The notes: generated from the sequence alone by a model not told the origin. A stretch of 24,102 bases of DNA from Lachnospiraceae bacterium (GCA_900769115.1 CAAGFJ010000103.1:1-24102); one strand, 5' to 3'. Shown: positions 1 through 7,802, numbered from the stretch's first letter. Numbers and translations are program-made.

Positions 1-16
1 AGTTATATTTAAGCAT

Positions 17-69
17 AAAAAACCGACCTCCTATCGTTAGATTTTTAGGTCTAACTTTTGGGGGTCGGT
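17..69 (-). terminator. Intrinsic terminator after the FAD oxidoreductase gene
   Basis: Two nested inverted repeats are visible. The outer arms are 22-31 and 60-69, 10 bp with one mismatch on the minus strand. The inner arms are 36-41 and 50-55, 6 bp perfect. On the minus strand the hairpin is followed by six T residues (complement of 17-22), the layout of a Rho-independent terminator. It begins about 20 bases after the stop codon of the gene ending at 88 and probably closes the nitroreductase/oxidoreductase transcript. Confidence 0.75.
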
Positions 70-87
70 ACACTGTGCAGGGGTGTT

Positions 88-1314
88 CTATGCTGACAGT
101 CCTGCTAGATATCCCGTTGACCACGCAATCTGAAGATTAAATCCTCCTGTTAGCGCATCCAGATCAAGCACTTCTCCTGCAAAATATAAGCCGCCGGTAA
201 GTTTGGACTCCATCGTACCGGGATCGACTTCTTTCACGGACACACCACCCTTGGTAACAATCGCCTCATCCCATCCACGTAATCCGGTAATCACAAATGG
301 AAGGTTCTTAATTGTATGTCCTAAGGTCTTCCGTTCCTCTTTTGTCAATTCATTAATCTTCTTATCTCCGTCTAATCCACTCTTCTCAATCACAACTGGA
401 ATCAATGCCCGAAGCAATAATTTATCTAACGCATTCTTCAATTGCTTATTCTGAAACAACTGAAAATCCTTCAAAATCCGTTCATCCAACTGCCTGTCAT
501 CCAAAGCGGGCTTCAGATCAATCGTAAGAGAAAGCTCCTTGTGCAGATATTTCTGAATATAAGCACTCGCCTTAATAATAATCGGGCCGCTTACACCAAA
601 ATGCGTAAACAACATCTCTCCAAAATCAGAATATATCTTCTTATTATCTGCATATATAGCAGCAGACACATTTTTTAAGGAAATTCCCATCAGATCTTTA
701 CAACAATCATCTGCCAACTCCATCGGAACCAGAGAAGGACTCGGTGCAACAATGCTATGTCCTGCTTGTCTGGCAAAAGTATATCCGTCCTTGCAGGCAC
801 CCGTTCTTGGATATGACACACCTCCGGTTGTTATAATCACACTATCCGCATATAATTTTTGTTTTTTATCGGCAAGTTCTACACCCTTACAGATATTCTT
901 ATCAATAATGAGTGATTTTACTTTGGTATTGAGACAAATCACAACACCTAACCTTCTCATTTCTTTCTCTAACGCCTTGATCACATCCGAAGAATGATCC
1001 GATGTTGGAAAGGCCCGATTGCCTCGTTCTACCTTATATGGCATACCAAGTTCTTCAAAAAAATCCATCACCATATCATTAGAAAAGGTATAAAATGCAC
1101 TATATAAAAACTTTGGATTCGACACTACATTACCAAACAGGTCTTCCACATCACACGCATTGGTAAAATTACAACGCCCTTTCCCTGTAATAAAGAGCTT
1201 CTTTCCTAACTTTTCGTTCTGTTCTAATACGGTTACTTCTTTTCCATTTCTCGCTGCAATGATTGCAGCCATCATCCCAGCCGCACCACCACCGATTACA
1301 ATTACCTTTGCCAT
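88..1314 (-). CDS. BaiN/YhiN-type FAD-dependent oxidoreductase (HI0933 family)
   Basis: Predicted cytoplasmic flavoprotein of 408 residues, a usual size for the HI0933/COG2081 family. The N-terminus carries the dinucleotide-binding motif VIGGGAAGMMAA (about residues 5-16), followed by the family block GKKLFITGKGRCNFTN. The middle has TTGGVSYPRTGACKDGY, and the C-terminus has the FAD-contacting stretch GLYFAGEVLDLDALTGG. The open frame extends seven codons upstream, but the ATG at 1314 is preferred: it is preceded by GGAGAG at a normal distance, and it starts at MAKVIVIGGG as in relatives. It lies one base after the nitroreductase stop, so the two are surely cotranscribed. The family includes BaiN of bile-acid metabolisers and proteins labelled aminoacetone oxidase-like; the substrate cannot be told from sequence. 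The family call is firm and the function open. Confidence 0.9.
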   Translation of the reverse strand: MAKVIVIGGGAAGMMAAIIAARNGKEVTVLEQNEKLGKKLFITGKGRCNFTNACDVEDLFGNVVSNPKFLYSAFYTFSNDMVMDFFEELGMPYKVERGNRAFPTSDHSSDVIKALEKEMRRLGVVICLNTKVKSLIIDKNICKGVELADKKQKLYADSVIITTGGVSYPRTGACKDGYTFARQAGHSIVAPSPSLVPMELADDCCKDLMGISLKNVSAAIYADNKKIYSDFGEMLFTHFGVSGPIIIKASAYIQKYLHKELSLTIDLKPALDDRQLDERILKDFQLFQNKQLKNALDKLLLRALIPVVIEKSGLDGDKKINELTKEERKTLGHTIKNLPFVITGLRGWDEAIVTKGGVSVKEVDPGTMESKLTGGLYFAGEVLDLDALTGGFNLQIAWSTGYLAGLSA

Positions 1315-1315
1315 A

Positions 1316-1912
1316 CTATACTCTCCACTCAACAATCTCTTCTAATTCTTTTCTTGGACGTGCAGCCGGTTTCTCATCCGGATAACCTAACGCAACCGCT
1401 CCGATCAATTGTTCTTCCGTCTGTAAATATTCTACCAATTCCGGATAGGCGAAACAGGTATTGGCAATCCAGAGTGTTCCCACTCCAAACCCTTCTGCCG
1501 CTAACAGCATATTCTGTATAAACGCTCCGATAGAAAGGCTGTCGCAGATCTCCGACACTCTCTTATCCTCATCAATCGGAAAAAATGGACTCCCACCATT
1601 CGTATTCAATATTACGATCATTACTGGTGCCTGACGCATAATACGGAGTGTATGTCTGGCATCCGGCAGTCCAAATCTTGACTTAGGAAGCACTGCCTCT
1701 CCTTTATATTCCCGTTCTAAGCCTCGTTCCATACATGACAGTAATTCTGCTTTTGCCTCATTCTCAAAGACAATACATTCCCACGGCTGACGATTCTTTG
1801 AGGATGGTGCCTGTCTTCCTGCATCTATAATCTGCTCAATTATTTCCTTAGATACCGGCTTATCTTTATATCTTCTAATACTTCTTCTATCATAAATTGC
1901 TTCTATTCTCAT
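1316..1912 (-). CDS. Nitroreductase-family FMN-dependent oxidoreductase
   Basis: A 198-residue protein of the nitroreductase fold, which binds FMN and uses NAD(P)H to reduce nitro compounds, quinones or enones. Visible features are the N-terminal RRSIRRYKDKPV block (the Arg pair contacts the FMN phosphate), APSSKNRQPWE near residue 36 (the family's A-P-S-x-x-N-x-Q-P segment), and a late GVGTLWIANTCF stretch followed by the GYPDEKPAARPRK tail typical of the family. The start is supported by GAGG eight bases upstream of the ATG. It ends one base before the next start codon, forming a two-gene unit with the flavoprotein downstream. The physiological substrate is unknown; such enzymes often belong to general redox or detoxification functions. 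Confidence 0.92.
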   Translation of the reverse strand: MRIEAIYDRRSIRRYKDKPVSKEIIEQIIDAGRQAPSSKNRQPWECIVFENEAKAELLSCMERGLEREYKGEAVLPKSRFGLPDARHTLRIMRQAPVMIVILNTNGGSPFFPIDEDKRVSEICDSLSIGAFIQNMLLAAEGFGVGTLWIANTCFAYPELVEYLQTEEQLIGAVALGYPDEKPAARPRKELEEIVEWRV

Positions 1913-1960
1913 ACTGATTCCTCACTTGATGCAACAACATTTCTGCATTCTGAAACTCCT

Positions 1961-2010
1961 GTTCTAATTGGCACATGTATGGCCAGTCTCCCTGCATTCC
2001 AATTTAGAAC
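1961..2010. repeat. Imperfect inverted repeat in the nitroreductase leader
   Basis: GTTCTAATTGG (1961-1971) is matched by CCAATTTAGAAC (1999-2010), an 11-bp pairing with one extra base, around a 27-base spacer. If the promoter at 2029-2057 is right, this lies just inside the 5' untranslated region. It could be a regulator binding site or an RNA hairpin; nothing decides between them. Confidence 0.45.
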
Positions 2011-2028
2011 AGTATACAAACTACAATA

Positions 2029-2057
2029 ACTATGCCACAAAATCAAGAATGCGTCAA
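2029..2057 (-). promoter_or_regulatory. Possible promoter for the nitroreductase operon
   Basis: On the minus strand TTGACG (2052-2057) is followed after 17 bases by CATAGT (2029-2034). The -35 is good and the -10 mediocre. A TATACT lies nearby without a good -35. Read by eye only. Confidence 0.3.
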
Positions 2058-2207
2058 CGCAAAATCAAAAGAGTTCCAACCATTCATTGATCAGGTTTCC
2101 CTCTTAACCGGGCTGTGCATCATATTATCTATCATATTAATGATATACATTCGCTGGCTTCAGATTTTCCTGCATACACATATGTATCCCCGGCTCATCG
2201 TATACAT

Positions 2208-2253
2208 AAAAAGACTGTATCTTAATGACAGAATCATCAAAATACAGTCTTTT
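2208..2253. terminator. Bidirectional intrinsic terminator after oadA
   Basis: A 12-bp perfect stem pairs 2209-2220 with 2242-2253 (core AAGACTGTAT / ATACAGTCTT) around a 21-base loop. A-rich and T-rich flanks on both sides make U-tracts in either direction. It lies about 30 bases beyond the oadA stop codon and ends the carboxyltransferase operon. Confidence 0.8.
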
Positions 2254-2283
2254 ATTCATTTGCTATAGAATCAAATAATTATT

Positions 2284-3705
2284 CTATACCGGATATACTC
2301 CATTCTCTGTATCTGCAACAGATGCATCTACACCGGTCTGCTGAGCTTCTCTGTACTTGAAGAACTCTGTTGCAACCTGTGGGAATAATGCATAAGACAA
2401 TACATCCTCATCCTGCTGTTTGTACTGTGACATCTCAGCCTCTAACTTTTCAAGCTGTGGCTCAAGATCATCAGCTGGACGATATGTAATTGGCTTATCC
2501 ATTCCAAGTGCATCCAATGCTTTCTTCTGAACCTCTGGATTCACTGGCTTAACAGTCTGTCCGTACTTACCAACTAATAAGTCACGAGACTCCTTAGTCA
2601 TGTTCTTATAACGCTCACCTAATACGACATTTAATACAGCCTGTGTACCAACGATCTGAGAAGAAGGTGTTACAAGAGGTGGTTCACCAAAGTCTTTCCG
2701 TACGCGAGGTACTTCCTCTAATACTTCATCAAACTTATCTTCCTGCTTCATCTCTTTCAACTGTGATACAAGGTTCGATAACATACCACCTGGTACCTGA
2801 TATAATAATGTCTTAATATTAACACCCATTACCTTCGGGCTTAATAATCCTGACTCTAACCACTGTTCACGTAAAGGACGGAAGTAATCAGCGATCTCAG
2901 CTAATAAGTTCTGATCAAGACCTGGATCATATGGTGTTCCCTCAAATGCTTTAGCCATAACCTCAGTAGCTGGCTGAGAGGTACCCATAGAAAGTGGTGA
3001 CATTGCAGTATCAATCACATCACAACCTGCCTCTACTGCCTTCATATAAGTCATAGAAGCTACACCTGAAGTATAATGTGTATGTAACTGGATAGGAAGA
3101 GAAGTTCCATCCTTTAATGCCTGAACTAACTCAGTTGCTGCTGTTGGAACCAACAAACCAGCCATATCCTTGATACAGATAGAATCCGCACCCATATCCT
3201 CAATCTTCTTAGCCATGTCTTTCCAGTAATCCATGGTATACGCATCACCTAATGTGTAAGAAAGCGCAACCTGTGCATGACCCTTCTCCTTGTTAGCAGC
3301 CTTAACTGCTGTCTCAAGGTTACGAATATCATTCAAACAGTCAAAAATACGAATGATATCAATACCATTAGCAATTGACTTCTGTACAAAGTATTCAACC
3401 ACATCATCTGCATATGGAGCATATCCTAAGATATTCTGTCCACGGAATAACATCTGTAACTTTGTGTTCTTGAATCCATCCTTTAACTTTCTAAGTCTTT
3501 CCCATGGATCTTCTTTTAAGAAACGAAGGCACGCATCAAATGTTGCACCACCCCAGCACTCTACAGAATGATATCCCACTTTATCCATCTTATCGATAAT
3601 TGGAAGCATCTGTTCCGTAGTCATACGGGTAGCAATCAATGACTGGTGTGCATCACGTAAAACTGTTTCGGTAATTCCTACCGGCTTTGCTGCTTGATTT
3701 GCCAT
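2284..3705 (-). CDS. oadA: Oxaloacetate decarboxylase / pyruvate carboxylase-type carboxyltransferase alpha subunit (5S-like), no biotin domain
   Basis: A 473-residue TIM-barrel carboxyltransferase that moves the carboxyl group between oxaloacetate and carrier-bound biotin. The metal and catalytic residues of the family are present: Asp18 in RDAHQS, Lys179 in CIKDMAGLL, and His208/His210 in QLHTHYTSG, almost the same numbers as those known for Klebsiella OadA. The C-terminus ends in the PYC_OADA-type domain (…GQTVKPVNPEVQKKAL…) without the usual biotinyl domain, which is a separate gene here (4997-5362). The start at 3705 is chosen over one 27 bases upstream because GGAGG sits nine bases before this ATG. 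It is last in the operon, 120 bases after oadB, with a strong hairpin between them. In the cell it should sit at the cytoplasmic face of the OadB pump, or act as the 5S part of a transcarboxylase. Confidence 0.93.
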   Translation of the reverse strand: MANQAAKPVGITETVLRDAHQSLIATRMTTEQMLPIIDKMDKVGYHSVECWGGATFDACLRFLKEDPWERLRKLKDGFKNTKLQMLFRGQNILGYAPYADDVVEYFVQKSIANGIDIIRIFDCLNDIRNLETAVKAANKEKGHAQVALSYTLGDAYTMDYWKDMAKKIEDMGADSICIKDMAGLLVPTAATELVQALKDGTSLPIQLHTHYTSGVASMTYMKAVEAGCDVIDTAMSPLSMGTSQPATEVMAKAFEGTPYDPGLDQNLLAEIADYFRPLREQWLESGLLSPKVMGVNIKTLLYQVPGGMLSNLVSQLKEMKQEDKFDEVLEEVPRVRKDFGEPPLVTPSSQIVGTQAVLNVVLGERYKNMTKESRDLLVGKYGQTVKPVNPEVQKKALDALGMDKPITYRPADDLEPQLEKLEAEMSQYKQQDEDVLSYALFPQVATEFFKYREAQQTGVDASVADTENGVYPV

Positions 3706-3751
3706 TTTATTTTCCTCCATAATCATATTCATACGATTCTATTCCTGTTCC

Positions 3752-3817
3752 AATCTTCCATACCGAGTTGGCGAAATATTCTGTCACTTCGTCAACCCGA
3801 TATCCTGTAAGAAGATT
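3752..3817 (-). other. Long stem-loop between oadB and oadA
   Basis: On the minus strand 3788-3803 pairs with 3760-3775: 16 positions with two G-U pairs and one mismatch, around a 12-base loop. Further arms, 3811-3817 with 3752-3758, can close it (GAATCTTC/GAAGATT core). No U-tract follows, so it does not look like a terminator. It more likely marks RNA processing or protects the upstream mRNA, which would set unequal amounts of the pump and alpha subunits. This role is inferred only from pairing and position. Confidence 0.6.
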
Positions 3818-3825
3818 CTATATTA

Positions 3826-4956
3826 TCAAAATACACCAAAAATAGCCATGAATGTTCCGGCTGCTACTGCAGTACCGATAACACCTGCTACGTTAGGTCC
3901 CATTGCATGCATCAATAAGAAGTTGGTAGGATCTGCTTCAGAACCAACCTTCTGTGATACACGGGCTGCCATAGGAACGGCAGATACACCTGCGGAACCA
4001 ATCAAAGGATTCACCTTGCCCTTTGTAACTAAGCACATTAACTTACCAAATAATACACCTGCTGCAGTACCGATTACGAATGCAATCAAACCAAGTGCAA
4101 CGATCTTCAATGTATCCATGTTAAGGAATGACTGTGCTGTCGTTGTAGCACCTACAGAAGTACCAAGTAAAATAACTACGATGTACATAAGTGCATTAGA
4201 AGCTGTCTCTGTCAACTGCTTAACAACACCAGACTCACGGAACAGGTTACCAAGCATTAACATACCAACTAACGGTGCAGTTGTTGGAAGAATCATAACA
4301 ACCACAATCGTAACGATAACAGGGAATAAGATTCTCTCTAACTTAGAAACCGGTCTTAACTGCTCCATCTTAATCTTACGCTCTTTCTCTGTTGTCAAAA
4401 GCTTCATAACCGGTGGCTGAATAACCGGTACCAATGCCATATAAGAATATGCTGCAACCGCAATCGGTCCCATCAAAGTACCACCCATTCCAAGCTTACC
4501 GGCAAGGAAGATAGAAGTTGGTCCATCTGCACCACCGATAATAGAAATCGCTGCGGCTGCTTTATCACCAAATCCCATCATAATCGCAAAGAAATATGCG
4601 GAATAAATACCAAACTGAGCAGCTGCACCAAGCAAGAAACTCTTCGGGTTTGCAATCAACGGACCAAAGTCTGTCATCGCACCTACACCTAAGAAGATCA
4701 AGGATGGCAGAATGCTCCACTCATCTAACATGTAAAAATAATGTAATAGTCCTCCATCGGCAATGATACCAGGGAACATGTTCGCTAATAACATACCAAA
4801 GGAAATCGGAACTAATAAAAGTGGCTCGAAGCCAAACTTAATTGCCAGAACAAGGAAGACACATGCAACTGCGATCATTACAAAATTACCCCAGTAAAGA
4901 TTCGCAAATGCAGTCTGTCCTGCTAAATTCGACAATGTTGTCCAAATATAATCCAT
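3826..4956 (-). CDS. oadB: Sodium ion-translocating decarboxylase beta subunit
   Basis: A polytopic membrane protein of 376 residues that decarboxylates carboxybiotin and exports sodium ions. The family signature GGADGPTSIFLAGKLG carries the essential Asp (residue 144 here, equivalent to Asp203 of Klebsiella OadB). The C-terminal block GVSAVPMAARVSQKVG followed by NFLLMHAMGPNVAGVIG is also typical. It is shorter than Klebsiella OadB and similar to the beta subunits of glutaconyl-CoA and methylmalonyl-CoA decarboxylases. The frame could begin at a GTG at 4962, but AGGAGG (4965-4970) is only two bases from it and eight bases from the ATG at 4956, so the ATG is chosen. It lies 40 bases after the biotin carrier gene. 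Confidence 0.95.
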   Translation of the reverse strand: MDYIWTTLSNLAGQTAFANLYWGNFVMIAVACVFLVLAIKFGFEPLLLVPISFGMLLANMFPGIIADGGLLHYFYMLDEWSILPSLIFLGVGAMTDFGPLIANPKSFLLGAAAQFGIYSAYFFAIMMGFGDKAAAAISIIGGADGPTSIFLAGKLGMGGTLMGPIAVAAYSYMALVPVIQPPVMKLLTTEKERKIKMEQLRPVSKLERILFPVIVTIVVVMILPTTAPLVGMLMLGNLFRESGVVKQLTETASNALMYIVVILLGTSVGATTTAQSFLNMDTLKIVALGLIAFVIGTAAGVLFGKLMCLVTKGKVNPLIGSAGVSAVPMAARVSQKVGSEADPTNFLLMHAMGPNVAGVIGTAVAAGTFMAIFGVF

Positions 4957-4996
4957 CTGCACTGCCTCCTGTCAAAAATGAATCATCAAACATCAA

Positions 4997-5362
4997 CTAG
5001 TTCAATGTAGCAAGTGTGTCACCTGACTCTACACTATCACCTACAGCAACATTGATTGATGCGATTGTTCCATCTTCAGGAGCAGTAATCTCGTTCTCCA
5101 TCTTCATAGCCTCTAAGATCATAACAACCTCGCCCTTCTTAACTGCCTGCCCTACATTAGCCTTGATAGCTAAGATCTTACCTGGCATTGGAGAAGCAAC
5201 TGTAATTGATCCTGCTGCACCGCTTGCTGCTGGTGCTGGTGTTGCAACTGGTGCTGCTACCGGAGCTGCTGCGGCTGGAGCTGCTGCTACTGCGCCTGCT
5301 CCTAATTCTTCTACTGCTACATCATAAGCGGTACCATTAACGGTAATTCTATAATTCTTCAT
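4997..5362 (-). CDS. Biotin carboxyl carrier protein of the decarboxylase complex
   Basis: A 121-residue carrier. The N-terminal 20 residues (MKNYRITVNGTAYDVAVEEL) resemble the usual docking strand region. Residues 22-50 form a flexible Ala/Pro-rich linker. Residues 52-121 are a biotinyl domain with the motif EAMKMEN, in which Lys87 should be biotinylated by BirA (not in the window). Relatives are the gamma/1.3S subunits of methylmalonyl-CoA and glutaconyl-CoA decarboxylases and of transcarboxylase. AGGAGG lies seven bases upstream of the ATG. As the only carrier in the cluster it must serve both carboxyltransferases encoded here and hand the carboxyl group to OadB. The family is certain; partner use is inferred. 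Confidence 0.95.
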   Translation of the reverse strand: MKNYRITVNGTAYDVAVEELGAGAVAAAPAAAAPVAAPVATPAPAASGAAGSITVASPMPGKILAIKANVGQAVKKGEVVMILEAMKMENEITAPEDGTIASINVAVGDSVESGDTLATLN

Positions 5363-5380
5363 ATTATAATTCCTCCTAAA

Positions 5381-6271
5381 TTAATATCTCTTTGCTTTAC
5401 GGATAGAACGAACTACTAAGGAATCTGTTCCACCTGCTGCTTCATTTGCTGCGGTTACAGCGGCAGTAATTACTGCTACTAACTGTGCATCATCCATTGG
5501 GTTTGCTGTTGCTTTCTGTACCTGTGGAACAGTTGCTGCAACTGGTGCTGCCTCTTCTTTATCCTTCTTACCGGATGTCAGCTTCACTACCAACGCATTA
5601 ATACTTGACAGACGACCAATGATCAGGGAAATGAAGATCAATACGATAAATACGGTACCCATTCCCATTAATGTATTGGCTGCTGCCTTACCCATAATCT
5701 CACCAAATGAATAATCTGGTGTAGCGGTAATCTCTTTCACCTGATATGGAGATACGCTCTGGCCTGTCAATTCATAAGAATATGCATAAGCACTATTCTC
5801 CTCGTATACAAAGCTATATTCTACATCATGTTTGTCATATACAGCCTTGACATTCACTGTTACATTTCCATTGTTCTCTTCAATCGTATAATCTAACATA
5901 CTGACGAATGTAAGAAAATCATCCTGTGCAGTCTCGTCTTCGGAATTCTGCAGTCTGCTAAAATCATACATGATTATACTTCCGTCTTCTTTCGAACGAT
6001 AGCCTTTGAACTCGCCACAGTCTTTCTTCGCATTATCCATGTTCGAAATTCCTGTCAACAATACCTCAGCCATTGGATCATCATTGTCTGCAAGATATGC
6101 GCGATACGCATCACTTACATTCTGCATGTTATATGCCTGATATACCGTATCGGAAACGATATCTGTGTCCGTATATTCAAAAGTTACAGCTTCCTGCCCA
6201 CTACTGCAGGCGGTCAAGCAAAAGAAAACAGCAATCATAGAAAACAATAAAACAATCTTTTTCATTTTCAT
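5381..6271 (-). CDS. OadG-family subunit with an N-terminal lipoprotein domain
   Basis: A 296-residue protein in three parts. Residues 1-22 form a lipoprotein signal ending in LTAC, so Cys22 is the likely lipidation site. Residues 23 to about 190 are an acidic, soluble, presumably extracytoplasmic domain that I do not recognise. A membrane segment (about 197-220, GMGTVFIVLIFISLIIG) follows, then a charged linker and the C-terminal tail DAQLVAVITAAVTAANEAAG…SLVVRSIRKAKRY, which matches the tail of OadG/MmdD subunits. Classical OadG/MmdD proteins are about 80-120 residues and lack the outer domain. In known complexes this subunit anchors the carboxyltransferase to the pump and helps assembly. 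GAGGAG lies seven bases before the ATG. It sits 14 bases after the carboxyltransferase gene and 18 before the carrier gene, fitting tight co-expression. Confidence 0.85.
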   Translation of the reverse strand: MKMKKIVLLFSMIAVFFCLTACSSGQEAVTFEYTDTDIVSDTVYQAYNMQNVSDAYRAYLADNDDPMAEVLLTGISNMDNAKKDCGEFKGYRSKEDGSIIMYDFSRLQNSEDETAQDDFLTFVSMLDYTIEENNGNVTVNVKAVYDKHDVEYSFVYEENSAYAYSYELTGQSVSPYQVKEITATPDYSFGEIMGKAAANTLMGMGTVFIVLIFISLIIGRLSSINALVVKLTSGKKDKEEAAPVAATVPQVQKATANPMDDAQLVAVITAAVTAANEAAGGTDSLVVRSIRKAKRY

Positions 6272-6285
6272 ATGGCTACTCCTCT

Positions 6286-7698
6286 CTATACTGCACCATG
6301 CTTCTTTAATGGTCTTTCTTCTCTCTTTGTGTAAAGCATCTCAAATGCAGCGATCAAACGCTTTCTTGTTGCAGCGCCCTCGATAATATCATCTACATAG
6401 CCACGCTTAGCTGCTGCCATAGCACTTGACATCTTAGTCGTGTACTCTGCTTTTGCTTCCGCAATCTTGTCTGCATCTTTCTCATCTGCATACATGATCT
6501 TAACAGCCATATCCGGCTCCATCGTTCCAATCTTAGCGGTTGGCCAAGCATACTCGATGTCTGCACCGATTGACTTAGAATTCATTGCAAGATATGCACT
6601 TCCCAAACCGTTACCCATTACAAGGTTTACCTTAGGTACCGTAGCATTGGCAAATGCATATGTAAGCTTCGCTGCTGCCTTGGCCATACCAGCTTCTTCT
6701 GCAACAGTTGCCTTATAACCTTTGACATTGGTTAAAGTAAGTACAGGGATATTAAATGCATCTAAGAAGTTCACAAACTCTGCTGCAATATAAGCACCCT
6801 TTGTAGAAAGAACATCGCCACCATCAGCAACCTGGTTTGCAACACAGCCAACAGTTGTTCCGTTCAGCTTAATGAAACCAATTACCATATCTTTGGCATA
6901 TTCTTTCTTCAACTCAACAAATACATTGCTGTCTGAAATATGTGTAAGAACTGCTCTTGCATCATCTGCAAGACCTTCTAAGTTCGGAATCTCACGATTG
7001 AGATCATCTACACAGTCAATGAAATTAGAATCATCTTCATTGTTAGATGGAAGCATTGCAACAACCTGTCTGATTCTACCAAGTACTGTAGCATCATCCT
7101 CTAACACTTCATCTACTAATGCATTGTTGCTCTCCTGATATGCAGCATCTGCTGTGTCAAGCTTCTCTGCATAGTTATTAGCCAAAGCATTTGGACTGTT
7201 AACAAATAATCTGGCATTGTCTTTTACCATATAAGTAATATCGGATAAACCAGGGATGATCGTGCTACCGCCACCACATACGCCGAATACTCCGGTAATC
7301 TGTGGAATCACACCAGAAGCCATTGACTGCTTCAGATAAATGCTTCCAAATGCATTCAACGAATCTGTTGCCTCCTGCAATCTTAATCCTGCGCAATCTA
7401 CCAAACCAATTACTGGGGCACCCATCTTAAGTGCCATATCGTAGATCTTAGCGATCTTAGCGGCATGCATCTCACCAATAGAACCACCTAATACAGTAGC
7501 ATCCTGGCTGTAAACATACACTAATCTTCCGTCAATTGTACCGTAACCTGTTACGACACCATCTGCCGGTGTTTCATGATCCTGTGTGTTAAAGTCGGTA
7601 TTTCTAGCAGTTACATAAGCTCCAACTTCAACGAAACTTGAGTCATCAAGTAATGCATGAATACGATCACTTGCTGACAACGTAAGTTTATTGCTCAT
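6286..7698 (-). CDS. Acyl-CoA carboxyltransferase subunit (12S / MmdA / PccB-like)
   Basis: A 470-residue crotonase-fold carboxyltransferase of the family that includes methylmalonyl-CoA decarboxylase alpha, glutaconyl-CoA decarboxylase alpha and propionyl-CoA carboxylase beta. Visible family blocks: GGSIGEMHAAKIAKIYDMAL, GAPVIGLVDCAGLRLQE, ASGVIPQITGVFGVCGGGS (N-terminal half oxyanion region), and in the C-terminal half YAFANATVPKVNLVMG followed by EYAWPTAKIGTMEP. It is about 40 residues shorter than typical MmdA/PccB, and its second oxyanion block (VMGNGLGSAYLAMNSKS) departs from the usual RKAYGGAY type, so the acyl-CoA substrate should not be assumed. The start at 7698 is preferred over an upstream one at 7749 because GGAGGG lies seven bases before it. 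It is the first gene of the pump operon and has its own promoter. Confidence 0.88.
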   Translation of the reverse strand: MSNKLTLSASDRIHALLDDSSFVEVGAYVTARNTDFNTQDHETPADGVVTGYGTIDGRLVYVYSQDATVLGGSIGEMHAAKIAKIYDMALKMGAPVIGLVDCAGLRLQEATDSLNAFGSIYLKQSMASGVIPQITGVFGVCGGGSTIIPGLSDITYMVKDNARLFVNSPNALANNYAEKLDTADAAYQESNNALVDEVLEDDATVLGRIRQVVAMLPSNNEDDSNFIDCVDDLNREIPNLEGLADDARAVLTHISDSNVFVELKKEYAKDMVIGFIKLNGTTVGCVANQVADGGDVLSTKGAYIAAEFVNFLDAFNIPVLTLTNVKGYKATVAEEAGMAKAAAKLTYAFANATVPKVNLVMGNGLGSAYLAMNSKSIGADIEYAWPTAKIGTMEPDMAVKIMYADEKDADKIAEAKAEYTTKMSSAMAAAKRGYVDDIIEGAATRKRLIAAFEMLYTKREERPLKKHGAV

Positions 7699-7727
7699 TT
7701 TTAGCCCTCCGTTTAAATTTATTATCA

Positions 7728-7747
7728 GGCTTACGAAAAGGTAAGCC
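7728..7747. other. Hairpin in the leader of the carboxyltransferase operon
   Basis: A perfect 7-bp stem, GGCTTAC (7728-7734) with GTAAGCC (7741-7747), and a 6-base loop. It lies between the predicted transcription start and the ribosome binding site of the first gene. No U-tract follows. It may stabilise the 5' end of the mRNA. Confidence 0.45.
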
Positions 7748-7764
7748 AAATTTTAGCCAATTGT

Positions 7765-7793
7765 ATTGTATAACTTTTATGCCGTAATTTCAA
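7765..7793 (-). promoter_or_regulatory. Promoter of the sodium-pump carboxyltransferase operon
   Basis: On the minus strand TTGAAA (7788-7793) is followed after exactly 17 bases by TACAAT (7765-7770), a good sigma-A match at both boxes. It lies directly after the pgsA stop codon, giving a leader of about 60 bases before the gene starting at 7698. Confidence 0.65.
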
Positions 7794-7802
7794 GAAAAAC
7801 TT

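Larger units (their letters stand above)
1913..2207. other. Intergenic region upstream of the nitroreductase gene
   Basis: This stretch separates two minus-strand transcripts and holds no convincing gene. A 78-codon plus-strand frame at 2032-2268 has no ribosome binding site and runs into the terminator, so it is not called. What can be seen is a possible minus-strand promoter (2029-2057) and an imperfect inverted repeat (1961-1971 with 1999-2010) between that promoter and the nitroreductase start. Confidence 0.6.

Noticed and set aside
2032..2268. 78-codon plus-strand frame with hydrophobic stretch
   Set aside because: No ribosome binding site, no recognisable family, and it runs through the bidirectional terminator at 2208-2253.
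3848..4420. 190-codon plus-strand frame opposite oadB
   Set aside because: It lies antisense inside a clear oadB gene, with composition expected from the reverse of a membrane protein, and has no independent signals.
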